A stretch of 64,000 nt of DNA from assembly GCA_013001905.1 (NCBI GenBank), contig JABDLC010000001.1:28043-92042 (forward strand), written 5' to 3'. Both the position numbers and the translations under genes were made by a program. Under the pieces are notes generated by a model. That model searched no databases, was not told the origin of the DNA, and saw only the letters and a list, made by a program, of their open reading frames with translations. This stretch comes from Gammaproteobacteria bacterium. GTDB lineage: Bacteria > Pseudomonadota > Gammaproteobacteria > Steroidobacterales > GCA-2729495. Shown here in pieces: positions 1 to 15,467 of the stretch. How positions within the stretch are numbered: position 1 is the stretch's first letter; every line of letters begins with the position of its first letter.

Positions 1-730
1 CGGCTCGTTTGGGCTTATCCATAAAGGCGATGCGCGCGACACCGTCGGCGAGTTTCAGCGCGGTTTCGAATGACTCCGCCAGCCGCTGCTGCAGATCGTC
101 CCGTACCTTGAAGCGATCCACCACCACATCAATGTCGTGTTTACGGCGCAGGTCGAGTTTCGGCGGGTCATCCAGTTCGCACACCTCACCGTTAATGCGC
201 GCCCGCACGAAGCCCTGCGCACGCAGATCTGCCAGCAGCTGCAGGTGTTCGCCTTTACGGTTTTGCACGACGGGCGCGAGCAGTAACAGCCTGGTGCCTG
301 CCTCGATCTCGAGCACCTGATCCACCATCTGACTGACAGTCTGTGCGGTCAGATCGGTGCCATGGTCGGGGCAGCGTGGCATGCCGGCGCGGGCGTAGAG
401 CAGACGCAGGTAGTCGTAAATCTCAGTGACCGTGCCGACCGTAGAGCGCGGATTGTGCGAGGTGGATTTCTGCTCAATGGAGATCGCGGGCGACAAACCC
501 TCGATGTGGTCAACGTCGGGCTTCTCCATTATCGACAGAAACTGCCGCGCGTACGCTGACAGCGATTCGACGTAGCGGCGCTGGCCCTCGGCGTAGACCG
601 TGTCGAAAGCGAGCGACGACTTGCCCGACCCGGAGAGCCCGGTGATCACGATGAGCCTATCGCGGGGCAGGTCGACGTCGATATTCTGCAGGTTGTGGGT
701 CCGGGCACCCCGGATCGCTATTGTTTTCAT
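1..730 (-). CDS. uvrA: Excinuclease ABC subunit A, N-terminal part (runs off window start)
   Basis: Reverse-strand translation from ATG at 730: [65 protein letters not shown], typical UvrA N-terminus with Walker A; divergent from ssb. Confidence 0.95.
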   Translation of the reverse strand, partial: MKTIAIRGARTHNLQNIDVDLPRDRLIVITGLSGSGKSSLAFDTVYAEGQRRYVESLSAYARQFLSIMEKPDVDHIEGLSPAISIEQKSTSHNPRSTVGTVTEIYDYLRLLYARAGMPRCPDHGTDLTAQTVSQMVDQVLEIEAGTRLLLLAPVVQNRKGEHLQLLADLRAQGFVRARINGEVCELDDPPKLDLRRKHDIDVVVDRFKVRDDLQQRLAESFETALKLADGVARIAFMDKPKRA

Positions 731-1042
731 GAGCTGCGTGGCGGCGAGTGAACTATCCAATATAGCGGGTTTCGTTCGCTGATGTGATGCGGATGAGGCC
801 TCAAAGGAGCAGCGCGCCGGCGCATTGTACCCGGCGCTCAGACATCGCCTGCGGCGAAACTCGCGGCGGCCACAATCCCCCGCCACGCTGCGCGGTCAGA
901 TCTGTACCGCTAATCCATGCGGGTTGATCGGATTCGGGCGTGTTTTTTCGCTGCCAAGCGCATAGAATCAATCGCCCGGCCAGAGCCACGGGCGGGACAT
1001 CACAAGAACATATTAGCCGCACTGCGGCGCGGAGAGGGACAC

Positions 1043-1480
1043 ATGGCACGAGGCGTAAATAAAGTCATTCTGGTGGGCAATCTGGGCGCAGACCCCGAAA
1101 CCAAATACATGCCCAGCGGCGATTGTGTCTGCAACCTGAGTGTTGCGACCACCGAGTCCTGGAAAGACAAAAACAGCGGCGAGAAGGTCGAGCGCACTGA
1201 GTGGCATCGCGTCGTTATGTTTCGCCGGCTGGCGGAGATTGCCGGTGAGTACCTCCGCAAGGGTTCGCAGGTGTATCTCGAAGGCAAACTGAAGACCCGT
1301 AAATGGCAGGACAAAAACGGCAACGATCGCTACACCACCGAGATCGAAGCCAGCGAGATGCAGATGCTCGGCGGTCGTGGCGGCAACGCCGGGATGGGCG
1401 CGCCGGCACCGGCACAGGCGGCAGCTGCGCCCGCCGCGTCAGGCAGTTTTGACGGCCCTGAGGACGACATTCCGTTCTAG
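1043..1480 (+). CDS. ssb: Single-stranded DNA-binding protein
   Basis: [26 protein letters not shown]... with acidic C-terminal tip DDIPF; the ORF-track start at 917 is upstream of the likely ATG at 1043. Confidence 0.96.
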   Translation: MARGVNKVILVGNLGADPETKYMPSGDCVCNLSVATTESWKDKNSGEKVERTEWHRVVMFRRLAEIAGEYLRKGSQVYLEGKLKTRKWQDKNGNDRYTTEIEASEMQMLGGRGGNAGMGAPAPAQAAAAPAASGSFDGPEDDIPF

Positions 1481-1650
1481 CTTTATAACTATTAGATATC
1501 AGCGTATCGGGGGCCCTGTGCTACCGTACGCGCCCCTATTGAGCGGGGCACCACTTCGGCGCAGCGATTTTCATCGTCTGCGCCGAAGATGTTTTTGCCA
1601 CCGCGCTTTTAACAAAAAACGACAAACGCTAGGCAGCCAGGAACGATCCC

Positions 1651-3363
1651 ATGGGAGCATTCAAAGAACCGCACGGCGGCGAACTCAAGCAGCTATATCT
1701 TGATGAAGACGCCGCAGAACAGGCCAAGAAAGACGCGGCCGATTATCCCACCTGGGACCTCACGGCTCGCCAGCTGTGTGACATTGAGCTCATTCTGAAC
1801 GGGGCTTTTTCACCGCTTGAAGGTTTTCTCGGTAAAGCGGATTACGACGGTGTTGTCGACAACATGCGTCTGGCCAACGGTATTCTCTGGCCGATGCCGA
1901 TCACGCTGGACGTCAGCGAAGAATTTGCCGGCACGATTAAAGAAGGCGGCAAAGTAACGCTGCGTGATGCGGAAGGTGACGTGATCGCCTTGCTGACGGT
2001 TTCCGACATCTGGACGCCGGATAAAGCCAAAGAAGCCCGCGAGGTGTTCGGCAGCGAAGACGAAGCGCATCCCGCCGTGCACTACCTGAATAACATAGCC
2101 GGCCCCGTGTATGTGGGCGGTTCGCTCGAAGGCGTGTCGGTGCCAACGCACTACGACTTCAAGTTGCTGCGCGATACTCCGGCTGAGTTGCGCGGACGAT
2201 TCCGCAAACTGGGCTGGCGCAAGGTCGTGGCCTTCCAGACCCGTAACCCGCTGCATCGGGCGCATCAGGAACTGACCTTCCGTGCGGCGAAAGAATCCGA
2301 AGCCAACCTGTTGATTCAGCCGGTGGTCGGCCTGACGAAGCCGGGCGATGTAGATCACTACACGCGTGTCCGCTGCTACGAGCATGTTCTTGAGCAATAC
2401 CCGGAACAAACCACGACGCTGAGCCTGCTGAATCTGGCGATGCGTATGGCCGGCCCGCGTGAAGCGGTCTGGCACGGTCTGGTGCGCAAGAACTACGGTT
2501 GTACACACATTATTATTGGTCGCGATCACGCAGGCCCGGGCCAGGACTCCAACGGCGAAGACTTCTACGGTCCTTACGATGCTCAGGAGCTCTTCAAGGA
2601 ACACGAAGAGGAAATGGACATCTCGATGGTGCCGTTCAAGATGATGGTCTACGCAGAGAACAAAGCGCAGTACATCCCGGCCGACGAAACCGACAAAAGC
2701 GACAACGTACTGAACATTTCCGGTACGGAGTTTCGCCGTCGTCTGGCCGAAGGCCTCGATATTCCCGACTGGTTTTCGTACCCGAAAGTGGTGGAAGAGC
2801 TGCGCAAGTCGTATCCGCCACGCCACAAGCAGGGATTCACCGTGTTCTTCACCGGCCTGTCCGGTTCTGGCAAGTCGACGATTGCGAACGCACTGCTGGT
2901 GAAGTTGCTCGAGCAGGGCGGTCGTGCCGTGACGTTGTTCGACGGTGACCATGTTCGTAAGCATCTGTCGAGCGAACTGGGTTTCTCCAAAGAGCATCGT
3001 GATCTGAATATCACGCGCATCGGTTACGTTGCCAGCGAAGTCACCAAGAACGGTGGCGCCGCCATTTGTGCGCCGATTGCGCCGTACACAGCGACACGTC
3101 GCACTGTGCGCAACATGATTGAAGCCCACGGCGGCTTTATTGAAGTGTTTGTGTCGACCTCCCTCGAAGTCTGTGAGCAGCGTGACCGTAAAGGTCTGTA
3201 CGCAGCTGCACGGGCCGGCAAGATCAAGGAGTTCACCGGTATCAGCGATCCCTATGAAGAGCCGGAAAACGCCGAGGTGGTGATTGACACTGAGGAACTG
3301 AGCCCGGATCTGGCCGCCCAGCGCATTCTTGTGAAGCTGGAAAGCATGGGGTTCATCCGTTAG
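1651..3363 (+). CDS. Bifunctional sulfate adenylyltransferase / adenylylsulfate kinase
   Basis: N-terminal ATP sulfurylase motifs (QTRNPLHRAHQELT, GRDHAGPG) fused to C-terminal APS kinase with P-loop [11 protein letters not shown] and FDGDHVRKHLSSELGFS. Confidence 0.93.
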   Translation: MGAFKEPHGGELKQLYLDEDAAEQAKKDAADYPTWDLTARQLCDIELILNGAFSPLEGFLGKADYDGVVDNMRLANGILWPMPITLDVSEEFAGTIKEGGKVTLRDAEGDVIALLTVSDIWTPDKAKEAREVFGSEDEAHPAVHYLNNIAGPVYVGGSLEGVSVPTHYDFKLLRDTPAELRGRFRKLGWRKVVAFQTRNPLHRAHQELTFRAAKESEANLLIQPVVGLTKPGDVDHYTRVRCYEHVLEQYPEQTTTLSLLNLAMRMAGPREAVWHGLVRKNYGCTHIIIGRDHAGPGQDSNGEDFYGPYDAQELFKEHEEEMDISMVPFKMMVYAENKAQYIPADETDKSDNVLNISGTEFRRRLAEGLDIPDWFSYPKVVEELRKSYPPRHKQGFTVFFTGLSGSGKSTIANALLVKLLEQGGRAVTLFDGDHVRKHLSSELGFSKEHRDLNITRIGYVASEVTKNGGAAICAPIAPYTATRRTVRNMIEAHGGFIEVFVSTSLEVCEQRDRKGLYAAARAGKIKEFTGISDPYEEPENAEVVIDTEELSPDLAAQRILVKLESMGFIR

Positions 3364-3429
3364 TCTGGACTGAGTCCGGGCGCTGCTTAGGCCCGCGCGC
3401 AGCCATATGACGAGGGACGTTACCTGGTT

Positions 3430-4770
3430 ATGCCAGGCAAGCTCTATATAAAGACTTTCGGTTGTCAGATGAACGAGTACGACTCCACCAAGATGGTGGA
3501 CGTGCTGCGTGAAAGTCACGGTCTCGAAATCACCGCTCAACCTGAAGACGCCGACGTACTTCTGCTCAACACCTGCTCCGTGCGCGAAAAAGCGCAGGAG
3601 AAAGTGTTCTCGCAACTGGGTCGCTGGAAGACGTGGAAGCAGCACAAGCCGGATCTCGTGATCGGCGTCGGTGGTTGCGTCGCCAGCCAGGAAGGCGAGG
3701 CTATTACCAAACGTGCACCATACGTAGACCTCGTGTTCGGTCCGCAGACTCTGCATCGCCTGCCTGACATGATCGACGAGGCGCGCGGGCAGGGCACCTC
3801 CGTAGTAGATGTCAGTTTCCCCGAGATCGAGAAGTTTGATCATCTGCCGCCGCCCCGCAAAGAGGGGCCGACCGCGTTCGTATCGATTATGGAAGGCTGC
3901 AGCAAGTACTGCAGCTTCTGCGTCGTGCCGTACACCCGGGGTGAGGAAATCAGCCGGCCGCTCGATGATGTGGTTGCTGAGGTGGTGCAACTCGCGCGCG
4001 CCGGTGTGCGTGAAGTGACACTGCTCGGTCAGAACGTCAACGGTTATCGCGGCGCCACCCATGACGGCAAGATCGCCGATCTGGCCACACTGCTGCATTA
4101 CGTAGCTGCGGTCGACGGCGTGGAACGTATACGCTACACGACATCACATCCGCTCGAGTTTAACGACCGGCTGATCCAGGCTTTTGCTGACATACCCAAG
4201 CTGGCCAACTACCTGCATTTGCCGGTGCAAAGCGGGTCTGATCGCATACTGTCAATGATGAAGCGCGGCTACACGGCGCTGGAATACAAACAGAAGATTC
4301 GCCAACTGCTCGACGTGCGGCCGGATATCTCGCTGTCGACCGACATCATCGTAGGTTTCCCCGGTGAAACTGAGCGCGACTTTCAGGCGACGATGGATCT
4401 CGTCCGCGAAGTCGGTTTTGATCAGTCCTTCAGTTTTGTTTACAGCGCGCGGCCCGGCACGCCTGCCGCCGGTTATCCGGATGACGTCAGCAAAGAGGAA
4501 AAGCTGGCACGACTGGCTGATCTGCAGGCGCAGATCAATTGTCAGGCGCTGGCCATCAGTGAGTCGATGGTGGGTACGGTGCAGCGTGTGCTGGTGGAGC
4601 GCGAGTCCGTTAAAGATGCGCGTGAAGTCGCCGGCAAAACCGAAAACAATCGCTGGGTAAATTTTCAGGCCGATCCTGATGTGATCGGCCGGTTTGTGGA
4701 CGTGATCGTGACCGAGGCCCTGCCCAATTCCCTGCGGGGCCGCCTGCTGCTTGAGTCGGAAGCGGCCTGA
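3430..4770 (+). CDS. miaB: tRNA-2-methylthio-N6-dimethylallyladenosine synthase (radical SAM)
   Basis: [13 protein letters not shown]-terminus, radical [22 protein letters not shown]-like C-terminus. Confidence 0.96.
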   Translation: MPGKLYIKTFGCQMNEYDSTKMVDVLRESHGLEITAQPEDADVLLLNTCSVREKAQEKVFSQLGRWKTWKQHKPDLVIGVGGCVASQEGEAITKRAPYVDLVFGPQTLHRLPDMIDEARGQGTSVVDVSFPEIEKFDHLPPPRKEGPTAFVSIMEGCSKYCSFCVVPYTRGEEISRPLDDVVAEVVQLARAGVREVTLLGQNVNGYRGATHDGKIADLATLLHYVAAVDGVERIRYTTSHPLEFNDRLIQAFADIPKLANYLHLPVQSGSDRILSMMKRGYTALEYKQKIRQLLDVRPDISLSTDIIVGFPGETERDFQATMDLVREVGFDQSFSFVYSARPGTPAAGYPDDVSKEEKLARLADLQAQINCQALAISESMVGTVQRVLVERESVKDAREVAGKTENNRWVNFQADPDVIGRFVDVIVTEALPNSLRGRLLLESEAA

Positions 4771-4797
4771 CAGATGAGGACGGACACCGTTTAGCTG

Positions 4798-5817
4798 TTG
4801 AACGCTGCTATTGAAACCCGGGACTTCCTGCTGGAACCCGCCGACAACACAATCCTGGCCAATCTGTGTGGCCAGTTTGATGAACACCTGCGACAGATTG
4901 AGAAGCGGCTGGATGTGCATATCAGCAACCGCGGAAACCACTTCCGGGTGGCCGGTACCGCAGCGGCGGCTGATCTCGGCGTGCAGGTCATTCAGGAGCT
5001 TTACGAGCTGGCGGGTGAGGAATCGCTCGACTCGCGCCGGGTGCACATCTGTCTGCAGGAGACAGCCATGACAAATGATCTGGGTGGTGCTGACAGCAAC
5101 ACGGAGCAAAGCGGCCCGCAAGCGGTGCCGGGCGATGATGATGTCATCGTAACCCGCCGCGCGCGCATCAAGCCGCGCGGGCCGAGTCAGTGTGCGTACG
5201 TGGCGAGCATGCGCCAAAGTGACCTGAGTTTCGGTATCGGGCCGGCCGGCACAGGTAAAACCTACCTTGCGGTTGCGCGCGCGGTTGAAGCGCTCGACCG
5301 CGAAGAAGTGCGGCGTATCGTGTTGGTGCGACCGGCGGTCGAAGCCGGCGAACGGCTGGGTTTCCTGCCGGGTGATATGTCGCAGAAAGTCGATCCGTAT
5401 CTGCGGCCGATGTATGACGCGCTCTACGAGATGATCGGCTTTGACCGGGTCGCACGTCTGATCGAAAAGAACGTGATTGAAATTGCGCCGCTCGCGTTTA
5501 TGCGCGGCCGCTCTCTCAACGAGAGCTTCATCATTCTTGATGAAGCGCAGAACACCACGGTCGAACAAATGAAGATGTTTCTGACGCGCATGGGCTACGG
5601 TTCCCGTGCGGTGGTGACCGGTGACGTGACGCAGATCGATTTGCCGCGCCACCAGATCTCGGGTTTGCGGCATGTGCTGAAGGTACTGCGTGAAGTCGAT
5701 GGCGTGTCATTCAGTTTTTTTAGCGCGCGTGATGTCGTGCGTCATTCGCTGGTCCAGCGCATTGTGGAGGCCTATCAGGGTTTCGAAGCCGATGCCTGGG
5801 ACGCTGACGCCGAGTAG
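4798..5817 (+). CDS. ybeZ: PhoH-like ATPase
   Basis: GPAGTGKTYLAVARAVEAL P-loop, IILDEAQNTT; lies between miaB and ybeY as in other gammaproteobacteria; apparent TTG start. Confidence 0.93.
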   Translation: MNAAIETRDFLLEPADNTILANLCGQFDEHLRQIEKRLDVHISNRGNHFRVAGTAAAADLGVQVIQELYELAGEESLDSRRVHICLQETAMTNDLGGADSNTEQSGPQAVPGDDDVIVTRRARIKPRGPSQCAYVASMRQSDLSFGIGPAGTGKTYLAVARAVEALDREEVRRIVLVRPAVEAGERLGFLPGDMSQKVDPYLRPMYDALYEMIGFDRVARLIEKNVIEIAPLAFMRGRSLNESFIILDEAQNTTVEQMKMFLTRMGYGSRAVVTGDVTQIDLPRHQISGLRHVLKVLREVDGVSFSFFSARDVVRHSLVQRIVEAYQGFEADAWDADAE

Positions 5818-5830
5818 CGGAGACCCGGGG

Positions 5831-6322
5831 GTGAACGCGACCGCGTCGGTGCGGACGGTGCTGCAGCTGGGCCAGGAGGTCAGTGCTGAAGATTGCCCGG
5901 CGGAAAGCGAATTTCACGACTGGGTCAGTGCGGCGGTGACCAGTGCCGATTACACCGCCACGTTGCCGGTAACCGTTACCATCAGAGTGGTGGCCGAAGC
6001 GGAAGGCATGCTGCTCAACACCGACTTTCGCGGTAAAGAACAGCCGACCAACGTGCTGGCATTCCCTGCGGAAATGCCGCCGATCCCGGCGAGTGCGCTC
6101 GAAGAACTGGAGCTGGGTGATCTCGTGATTTGTCTGAAAGTGGCCGAGCGTGAGGCCGCCGAGCAGGGCAAAGCGGTCAGTCAGCATCTGGCGCACCTGA
6201 CAATCCACGGCACCCTCCATCTGCTGGGCTTTGATCACGTGGAAGAGGCCGCTGCGGTGGCCATGGAGGCGCTTGAAACTCGCGTGCTGCAAGGCCTGGG
6301 GCTGCCCGATCCGTATGCCTGA
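5831..6322 (+). CDS. ybeY: Endoribonuclease YbeY / rRNA maturation factor
   Basis: TNVLAFPAE and metal-binding HLTIHGTLHLLGFDH motif; likely GTG start at 5831 (alternative ATG 5792), overlapping ybeZ end in the listed ORF. Confidence 0.92.
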   Translation: MNATASVRTVLQLGQEVSAEDCPAESEFHDWVSAAVTSADYTATLPVTVTIRVVAEAEGMLLNTDFRGKEQPTNVLAFPAEMPPIPASALEELELGDLVICLKVAEREAAEQGKAVSQHLAHLTIHGTLHLLGFDHVEEAAAVAMEALETRVLQGLGLPDPYA

Positions 6323-6401
6323 GCGGAACCGCACACGCGTCGGTAAACGACAATATAATCCTTCTCACAAAGGCGAGTAACGCCTGACTGCAAAAGCATC
6401 A

Positions 6402-7252
6402 ATGAACGACGAAGATTCCAGGCGTGAAGACCAACCTACCGTTGTAACCCGCATCCGCCGGCTACTCAGGGGCGAGCCGGACAGCCGCGAAGAGCTGATT
6501 GAGCTGCTTGACGACCCGCGCTGGTTGTCGGTGCTTGAACCACAGGAACTGCACATGCTGAAGGGTGTGATGCAGGTCTCCCGTATGCAGGTTCGTGAAG
6601 TCATGGTGCCCCGTGCGCAGATCGTGGTGATCGAGCGCGATACGCCTACCGACGACATCCTGCGCACCATTATCGACTGCGGCCACTCACGGTTTCCGGT
6701 TATCGGTGACGATCGCGATGAAGTGCTCGGCATCCTGCTGGCCAAGGATTTGCTGCGCTTTTACGTCGAGTCACCGGATCAACCGTTCAACCTGTCGGCG
6801 TTTATCCGGCCGGCAACGTTTATTCCCGAGAGTAAACGCCTGGATACACTGCTGCAGGAGTTCCGGGCGTCGCGCAATCACATGGCGATTGTCGTGGATG
6901 AGTACGGCGGCACGTCCGGCTTGCTGACGATCGAGGATGTGCTGGAAGAAATCGTCGGAGAAATCGACGACGAGCATGACCCTCAGGAAGCCGAGCATAT
7001 CGAGCAGCACGGTGGCAACTGGAACGTGATGGCGTTAACTCGTATTGATGAGTTCAACGAATACTTCGAGTCGGAACTGGATGATGCCGACTACGAGACG
7101 ATCGGTGGTTTAGTCATGCGCGCGTTCGGCCGTATGCCGCGTCGGGGTGAAGCAGTCAGCAGCGGCGGTTTCCGCTTTAGAGTGGTGCAGGCGGACCGCC
7201 GGCGTATCCATCGGCTGGAAGTCACCCGTGACGAGGACGGACTGCTCGCCGA

Positions 7253-7256
<4 letters not shown>
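6402..7256 (+). CDS. ybeX: CBS-domain transporter-associated protein CorC/YbeX
   Basis: Paired CBS domains and CorC_HlyC C-terminus (VMVPRAQIVVIE, MAIVVDEYGGTSGLLTIEDVLEEIVGEI). Confidence 0.92.
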
Positions 7257-11716
<4,460 letters not shown>

Positions 11717-11722
11717 CCCGCC

Positions 11723-12373
11723 ATGCAACGCGTTTTCCTGCGGTTTTTCTCTTATGCACTCGTGACCTTTGTCATCGTGGTGCTGATGTTGTCGATTGCT
11801 GATCGCGTGCCCGGCGGCCTTGATTTTGAGCATGTCGTCGACGGCATCGAAGCGCCAACCAGTGAATTTTCGCCTGTCGAGATACTGCAAAATCTGTTGT
11901 TACTGATTTCGGCCGGTTGTTTTTTACTGGTCGCGTGGATTGATCGTCTCCGGCGGCCGATGGCGGCTTCGATCGCGGCGCTGATGCTCGCGAGTCTGAT
12001 CCGTGAGCTCGACTTCTTTCTGGATTTTTATGTGGTCGACAATCTCTGGCAGGCGCTGTGTGTTGCGCTGGTGTCGGCCGGCATTGTCTACGGTATGCGT
12101 AACAGGCAGCGTTTTGTGCAGGGCTGGAAGCGCAGCTGGCCGTCGGCCGGCCTGGCCCTGATTATGGGTGGTTACATTCTGCTGATAGCGTTCGCGCAGC
12201 TGGTCGGACACGGCCCGCTGTGGCAGGCCGTGCTGGCGGAAAATTACCTGCGGGTCGTTAAAGTCGCTGCAGAGGAGTTCGTGGAACTGGGTGCGTACAT
12301 CATCATCATGATCGGCACGGTCGAATTCCTCTGGGCGTGGTCACGCCTGCCGCGTAAACGCAAACGCGGCTGA
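11723..12373 (+). CDS. Uncharacterised multi-pass inner membrane protein
   Basis: Multiple hydrophobic segments (ALVTFVIVVLMLSIA, LLLLISAGCFLLVAWI, YILLIAFAQLVG, IIIMIGTVEFLWAW); no family recognised. Confidence 0.65.
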   Translation: MQRVFLRFFSYALVTFVIVVLMLSIADRVPGGLDFEHVVDGIEAPTSEFSPVEILQNLLLLISAGCFLLVAWIDRLRRPMAASIAALMLASLIRELDFFLDFYVVDNLWQALCVALVSAGIVYGMRNRQRFVQGWKRSWPSAGLALIMGGYILLIAFAQLVGHGPLWQAVLAENYLRVVKVAAEEFVELGAYIIIMIGTVEFLWAWSRLPRKRKRG

Positions 12374-12380
12374 GCCTGAT

Positions 12381-12872
12381 TTACAGCTTGGTCGGGTTCG
12401 GTACGCCCGGATAAACCTCTTCCGGGTCGAATACCTTTTCGTGCTCCGTGTACGTCAAGGGCAGCGGCGCATCGGCGTTGCTGACTTCACCGCCGGTGGG
12501 CACCGTACGGTAAAAGCAGGAGCGGTAGCCGACATGGCAGCTTGCGCCCGCACCGCCGACATCGACACGCAGCCAGACACAATCCTGATCGTCATCGATT
12601 CTCAGTTCGCGAATTTTCTGCGTCAGGCCGCTGGTGGCGCCCTTGTGCCAGATTGCCTGGCGACTCCGGCTGAAGTAGTGGGCTTCGCCGGTCTCAATGG
12701 TCAGTGCCAGCGCCTCGGCATTCATAAAGCCGTGCATAAGCAGCTCGCCGCTCGTGTAGTCGGTGGTCACCGCCGGCATGAGGCCATGGGCATCGAATCG
12801 CGGAGCCAGCGTGGCGCCTTCTTCGACTTCTTCGACCGTCTCGCGCGGCCCGAAAATTTTCCTGGGGTCCAA
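12381..12872 (-). CDS. hisI: Phosphoribosyl-AMP cyclohydrolase
   Basis: [63 protein letters not shown]. Confidence 0.95.
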   Translation of the reverse strand: MDPRKIFGPRETVEEVEEGATLAPRFDAHGLMPAVTTDYTSGELLMHGFMNAEALALTIETGEAHYFSRSRQAIWHKGATSGLTQKIRELRIDDDQDCVWLRVDVGGAGASCHVGYRSCFYRTVPTGGEVSNADAPLPLTYTEHEKVFDPEEVYPGVPNPTKL

Positions 12873-12906
12873 GGTTAAGCTCTCTCGTTTATACTGTTTT
12901 GCCGCC

Positions 12907-12979
12907 GATTCGCCCGCGATTCTAGCTGTTCAGCGGCTCAGGCTATTGATTCGCCCGCGATTCTAGCTGTTCAGCGGCT
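12907..12979. repeat. Two exact 32-bp direct repeats, period 41 bp
   Basis: gattcgcccgcgattctagctgttcagcggct at 12907-12938 and again at 12948-12979. Confidence 0.95.
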
Positions 12980-12988
12980 GCGCCGCTG
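12972..12988. other. Inverted repeat cagcggc-tgc-gccgctg
   Basis: Perfect 7-bp stem with 3-nt loop at the end of the second 32-bp repeat, between divergent hisI and cysS. Confidence 0.75.
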
Positions 12989-13058
12989 AAACGCGGGAAA
13001 ACTCCTACTACACCCATTATTATAGCGACCCCACGCACCGAAGTACCTAGCCCCCGTA

Positions 13059-14453
13059 ATGACCCTCTTTCTCCACAACACACTGACGCGCAGCAAACAG
13101 CCGTTCGAGCCCCTCGAGCCGGGCAAGGTAGGCGTTTACGTCTGCGGGCCGACCGTGTACAACCCGCCGCACATCGGCAACGCGCGGCCCGCCGTGGTAT
13201 TCGACGTGCTGGTGCGATTTTTGCGCACCCGCTACGCCGTGACCTATGTCCGCAACATCACCGACGTCGACGACAAGATCAACGCGGCCGCAGCGGAGCT
13301 GGGCGAATCCATCGCGACGGTAGCGGAGCGGCATGTTGCGAATTATCACGCCGATATGCAGGCACTCGGCGTGTTGCCGCCGGACGTTGAGCCCTACGCA
13401 ACGCATCACATCGACGAAATGATCACCATGATCGGGCAGTTGATCGACAAGGGGTTTGCCTACGCGGCGGAAGGTCATGTGCTGTTCCGGGTGTCGTCAT
13501 ATGACGATTACGGCAAGCTGTCGCGACGTGACCGGCGGCAGTTACTCGACGGCGCCCGGGTGGAGGTCGCACCTTACAAAGAGGACGCCGGCGACTTCGT
13601 GCTGTGGAAACCGTCCGATGATGAACAGCCGGGGTGGGACAGCCCCTGGGGTCGCGGACGGCCGGGTTGGCATATCGAGTGTTCGGCGATGGCGGCGAAG
13701 CATCTCGGCGTCACCATCGATATCCACGGCGGCGGTAATGACCTGATTTTTCCGCACCACGAAAATGAAATCGCGCAGAGCACCTGCGCGCATGACGGAG
13801 ATGTATTTGCGCGCTACTGGCTGCACAACGGTTTCGTCAACGTCGACCACACCAAGATGTCGAAATCACTTGGCAATGTTGTGCTGGTGCGCGAACTGCT
13901 GGAGCAGGCGCCCGGTGAGGTTGTGCGGCTGGCATTGCTGAATGCGCATTACCGGCAACCGCTGGACTGGTCGGCGGACGTGCTGGCCGAGGCGAAACGT
14001 AAGCTGGATCGTTTGTATAACGCGTTGCGTAAAGTGCAGGGCTGGGAAGCCGACTGGACAGCTGCGCCGCTGGATCGTGAATTTGTCGCCGCGCTCGAAG
14101 ATGACATCAATACACCGCGTGCGCTGGCTGCAATGTTCGCGCTGGCGAAAGAGATAAATCGTCTGACCAAGGACAGCAGCGACTCTGAAGAGGCGCTCGC
14201 CCTTGCGCGGTCGCTGCGCGCCGGCGGCGCGATATTAGGCCTGCTCGATGGCGACCCCTCAGCCTGGGCGGTCAGCGATGAAGCGGCCGATATTGATGCG
14301 GCGGCAATCGATGCGTTGCTGGCACAGCGCACCGCCGCGCGCGAGGCCAAAGATTTCGCGACAGCGGATCGGATTCGTGATGAATTGTCGGCGCTGGGTG
14401 TTGTCATAGAGGATAGCCCGGACGGACCGCAGTGGCGGCTCGCCGGGGACTGA
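13059..14453 (+). CDS. cysS: Cysteinyl-tRNA synthetase
   Basis: [43 protein letters not shown]. Confidence 0.97.
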   Translation: MTLFLHNTLTRSKQPFEPLEPGKVGVYVCGPTVYNPPHIGNARPAVVFDVLVRFLRTRYAVTYVRNITDVDDKINAAAAELGESIATVAERHVANYHADMQALGVLPPDVEPYATHHIDEMITMIGQLIDKGFAYAAEGHVLFRVSSYDDYGKLSRRDRRQLLDGARVEVAPYKEDAGDFVLWKPSDDEQPGWDSPWGRGRPGWHIECSAMAAKHLGVTIDIHGGGNDLIFPHHENEIAQSTCAHDGDVFARYWLHNGFVNVDHTKMSKSLGNVVLVRELLEQAPGEVVRLALLNAHYRQPLDWSADVLAEAKRKLDRLYNALRKVQGWEADWTAAPLDREFVAALEDDINTPRALAAMFALAKEINRLTKDSSDSEEALALARSLRAGGAILGLLDGDPSAWAVSDEAADIDAAAIDALLAQRTAAREAKDFATADRIRDELSALGVVIEDSPDGPQWRLAGD

Positions 14454-14455
14454 CC

Positions 14456-14872
14456 ATGACAACGATAGCCGCGGCACAAGAGGAACTGATTGAAGAGTTT
14501 CAGTTATTCGATAACTGGCTCGACAAGTATCAGTACCTGATCGATCTCGGCAGGAAGCTCCCGGCATTTCCCGACGACTACAAGACGGAAGAGTATCGTC
14601 TGCACGGCTGTCAGTCGCAGGTGTGGTTGCGTGCGGACGGCAACCGGGCGCAACTGGAGTTTTCCGCGATCAGTGATTCGGCGATTGTCTCAGGGCTCAT
14701 CGCGGTGCTGATGCGTGTGTATAGCGGGCGTTCCGCCGAAGAGATTCTCAACACGCCGCCGGATTTTATCGACGCGATCGGTCTGGATGCGCATCTGAGC
14801 CCGACCCGCAGCAACGGGTTGCACGCCATGATCGATGCCATCAAGGGGCATGCGGCACAGTGCGTTGGCTGA
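14456..14872 (+). CDS. sufE: SufE family sulfur acceptor protein
   Basis: [11 protein letters not shown] conserved Cys motif, [19 protein letters not shown]. Confidence 0.9.
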   Translation: MTTIAAAQEELIEEFQLFDNWLDKYQYLIDLGRKLPAFPDDYKTEEYRLHGCQSQVWLRADGNRAQLEFSAISDSAIVSGLIAVLMRVYSGRSAEEILNTPPDFIDAIGLDAHLSPTRSNGLHAMIDAIKGHAAQCVG

Positions 14873-15159
14873 TCCGCTGTTATCAGCGATTTTTGTCGCC
14901 GCTGTTCGGTCCGTCGTGTCGCTATCAGCCGACTTGCTCTGCGTATGCGGACGAGGCGATAGCGCGGTATGGCAATCTGCGCGGCAGCTGGCTGGCGCTG
15001 CGTCGCATACTGCGGTGCCAGCCGTTCGCCGGCTTCGGTTATGACCCGGTGCCGGACGTGTTTCAATGGTGGGGACGGCAGCCACTGCAGAGTTATAACC
15101 AGGAAGCGGATGCCGACGTGACAGGAATGAAAGAGGGTAGTCAGACAGATGAACGCTGA
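14860..15159 (+). CDS. yidD: Membrane protein insertion efficiency factor YidD
   Basis: [38 protein letters not shown], canonical YidD. Confidence 0.93.
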   Translation: MRWLIRCYQRFLSPLFGPSCRYQPTCSAYADEAIARYGNLRGSWLALRRILRCQPFAGFGYDPVPDVFQWWGRQPLQSYNQEADADVTGMKEGSQTDER

Positions 15160-15415
15160 CATCGACGGACACCTGCTCGACATTTTGTGCTGCCCGATTA
15201 CGCGGCGCTCGCTAAAGCGATTTGATGATGCATCGCTGGGCCGGCTGAACGCCGCAATCGCCGGGGGCGAAGTCCGCAATCATGGTGGCAATGTGCTCAC
15301 CGAGCCGCTCGACGCCGCGCTGGTCACGACCGAAGGCGATCTGGTGTACCCGCTGCGCGACGGTGTGCCTGTGCTGTTTGAAGAGGAGTGCATCCACTGG
15401 GCTGCTTACCGGTGA
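15149..15415 (+). CDS. Trm112 family (YcaR-like) protein, extended variant
   Basis: [14 protein letters not shown] ... [25 protein letters not shown]. Confidence 0.85.
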   Translation: MNADIDGHLLDILCCPITRRSLKRFDDASLGRLNAAIAGGEVRNHGGNVLTEPLDAALVTTEGDLVYPLRDGVPVLFEEECIHWAAYR

Positions 15416-15467
15416 TCAGCACGTCCGGCGCACCGGAGCTCACCCGAAACGGGTGTATCATGTCCTC

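Noticed and set aside
731-1042. SOS (LexA) box between uvrA and ssb
   Set aside because: I looked for a CTGT-N8-ACAG site in this divergent region and did not see one.
1810-4098. 762-aa minus-strand ORF antisense to sat-cysC and miaB
   Set aside because: Both opposite-strand genes are unmistakable; the antisense ORF has no recognisable motif and is a typical by-product of GC-rich codon usage.
4252-5673. 473-aa minus-strand ORF antisense to miaB and ybeZ
   Set aside because: Antisense to well-identified genes with no protein motif of its own.
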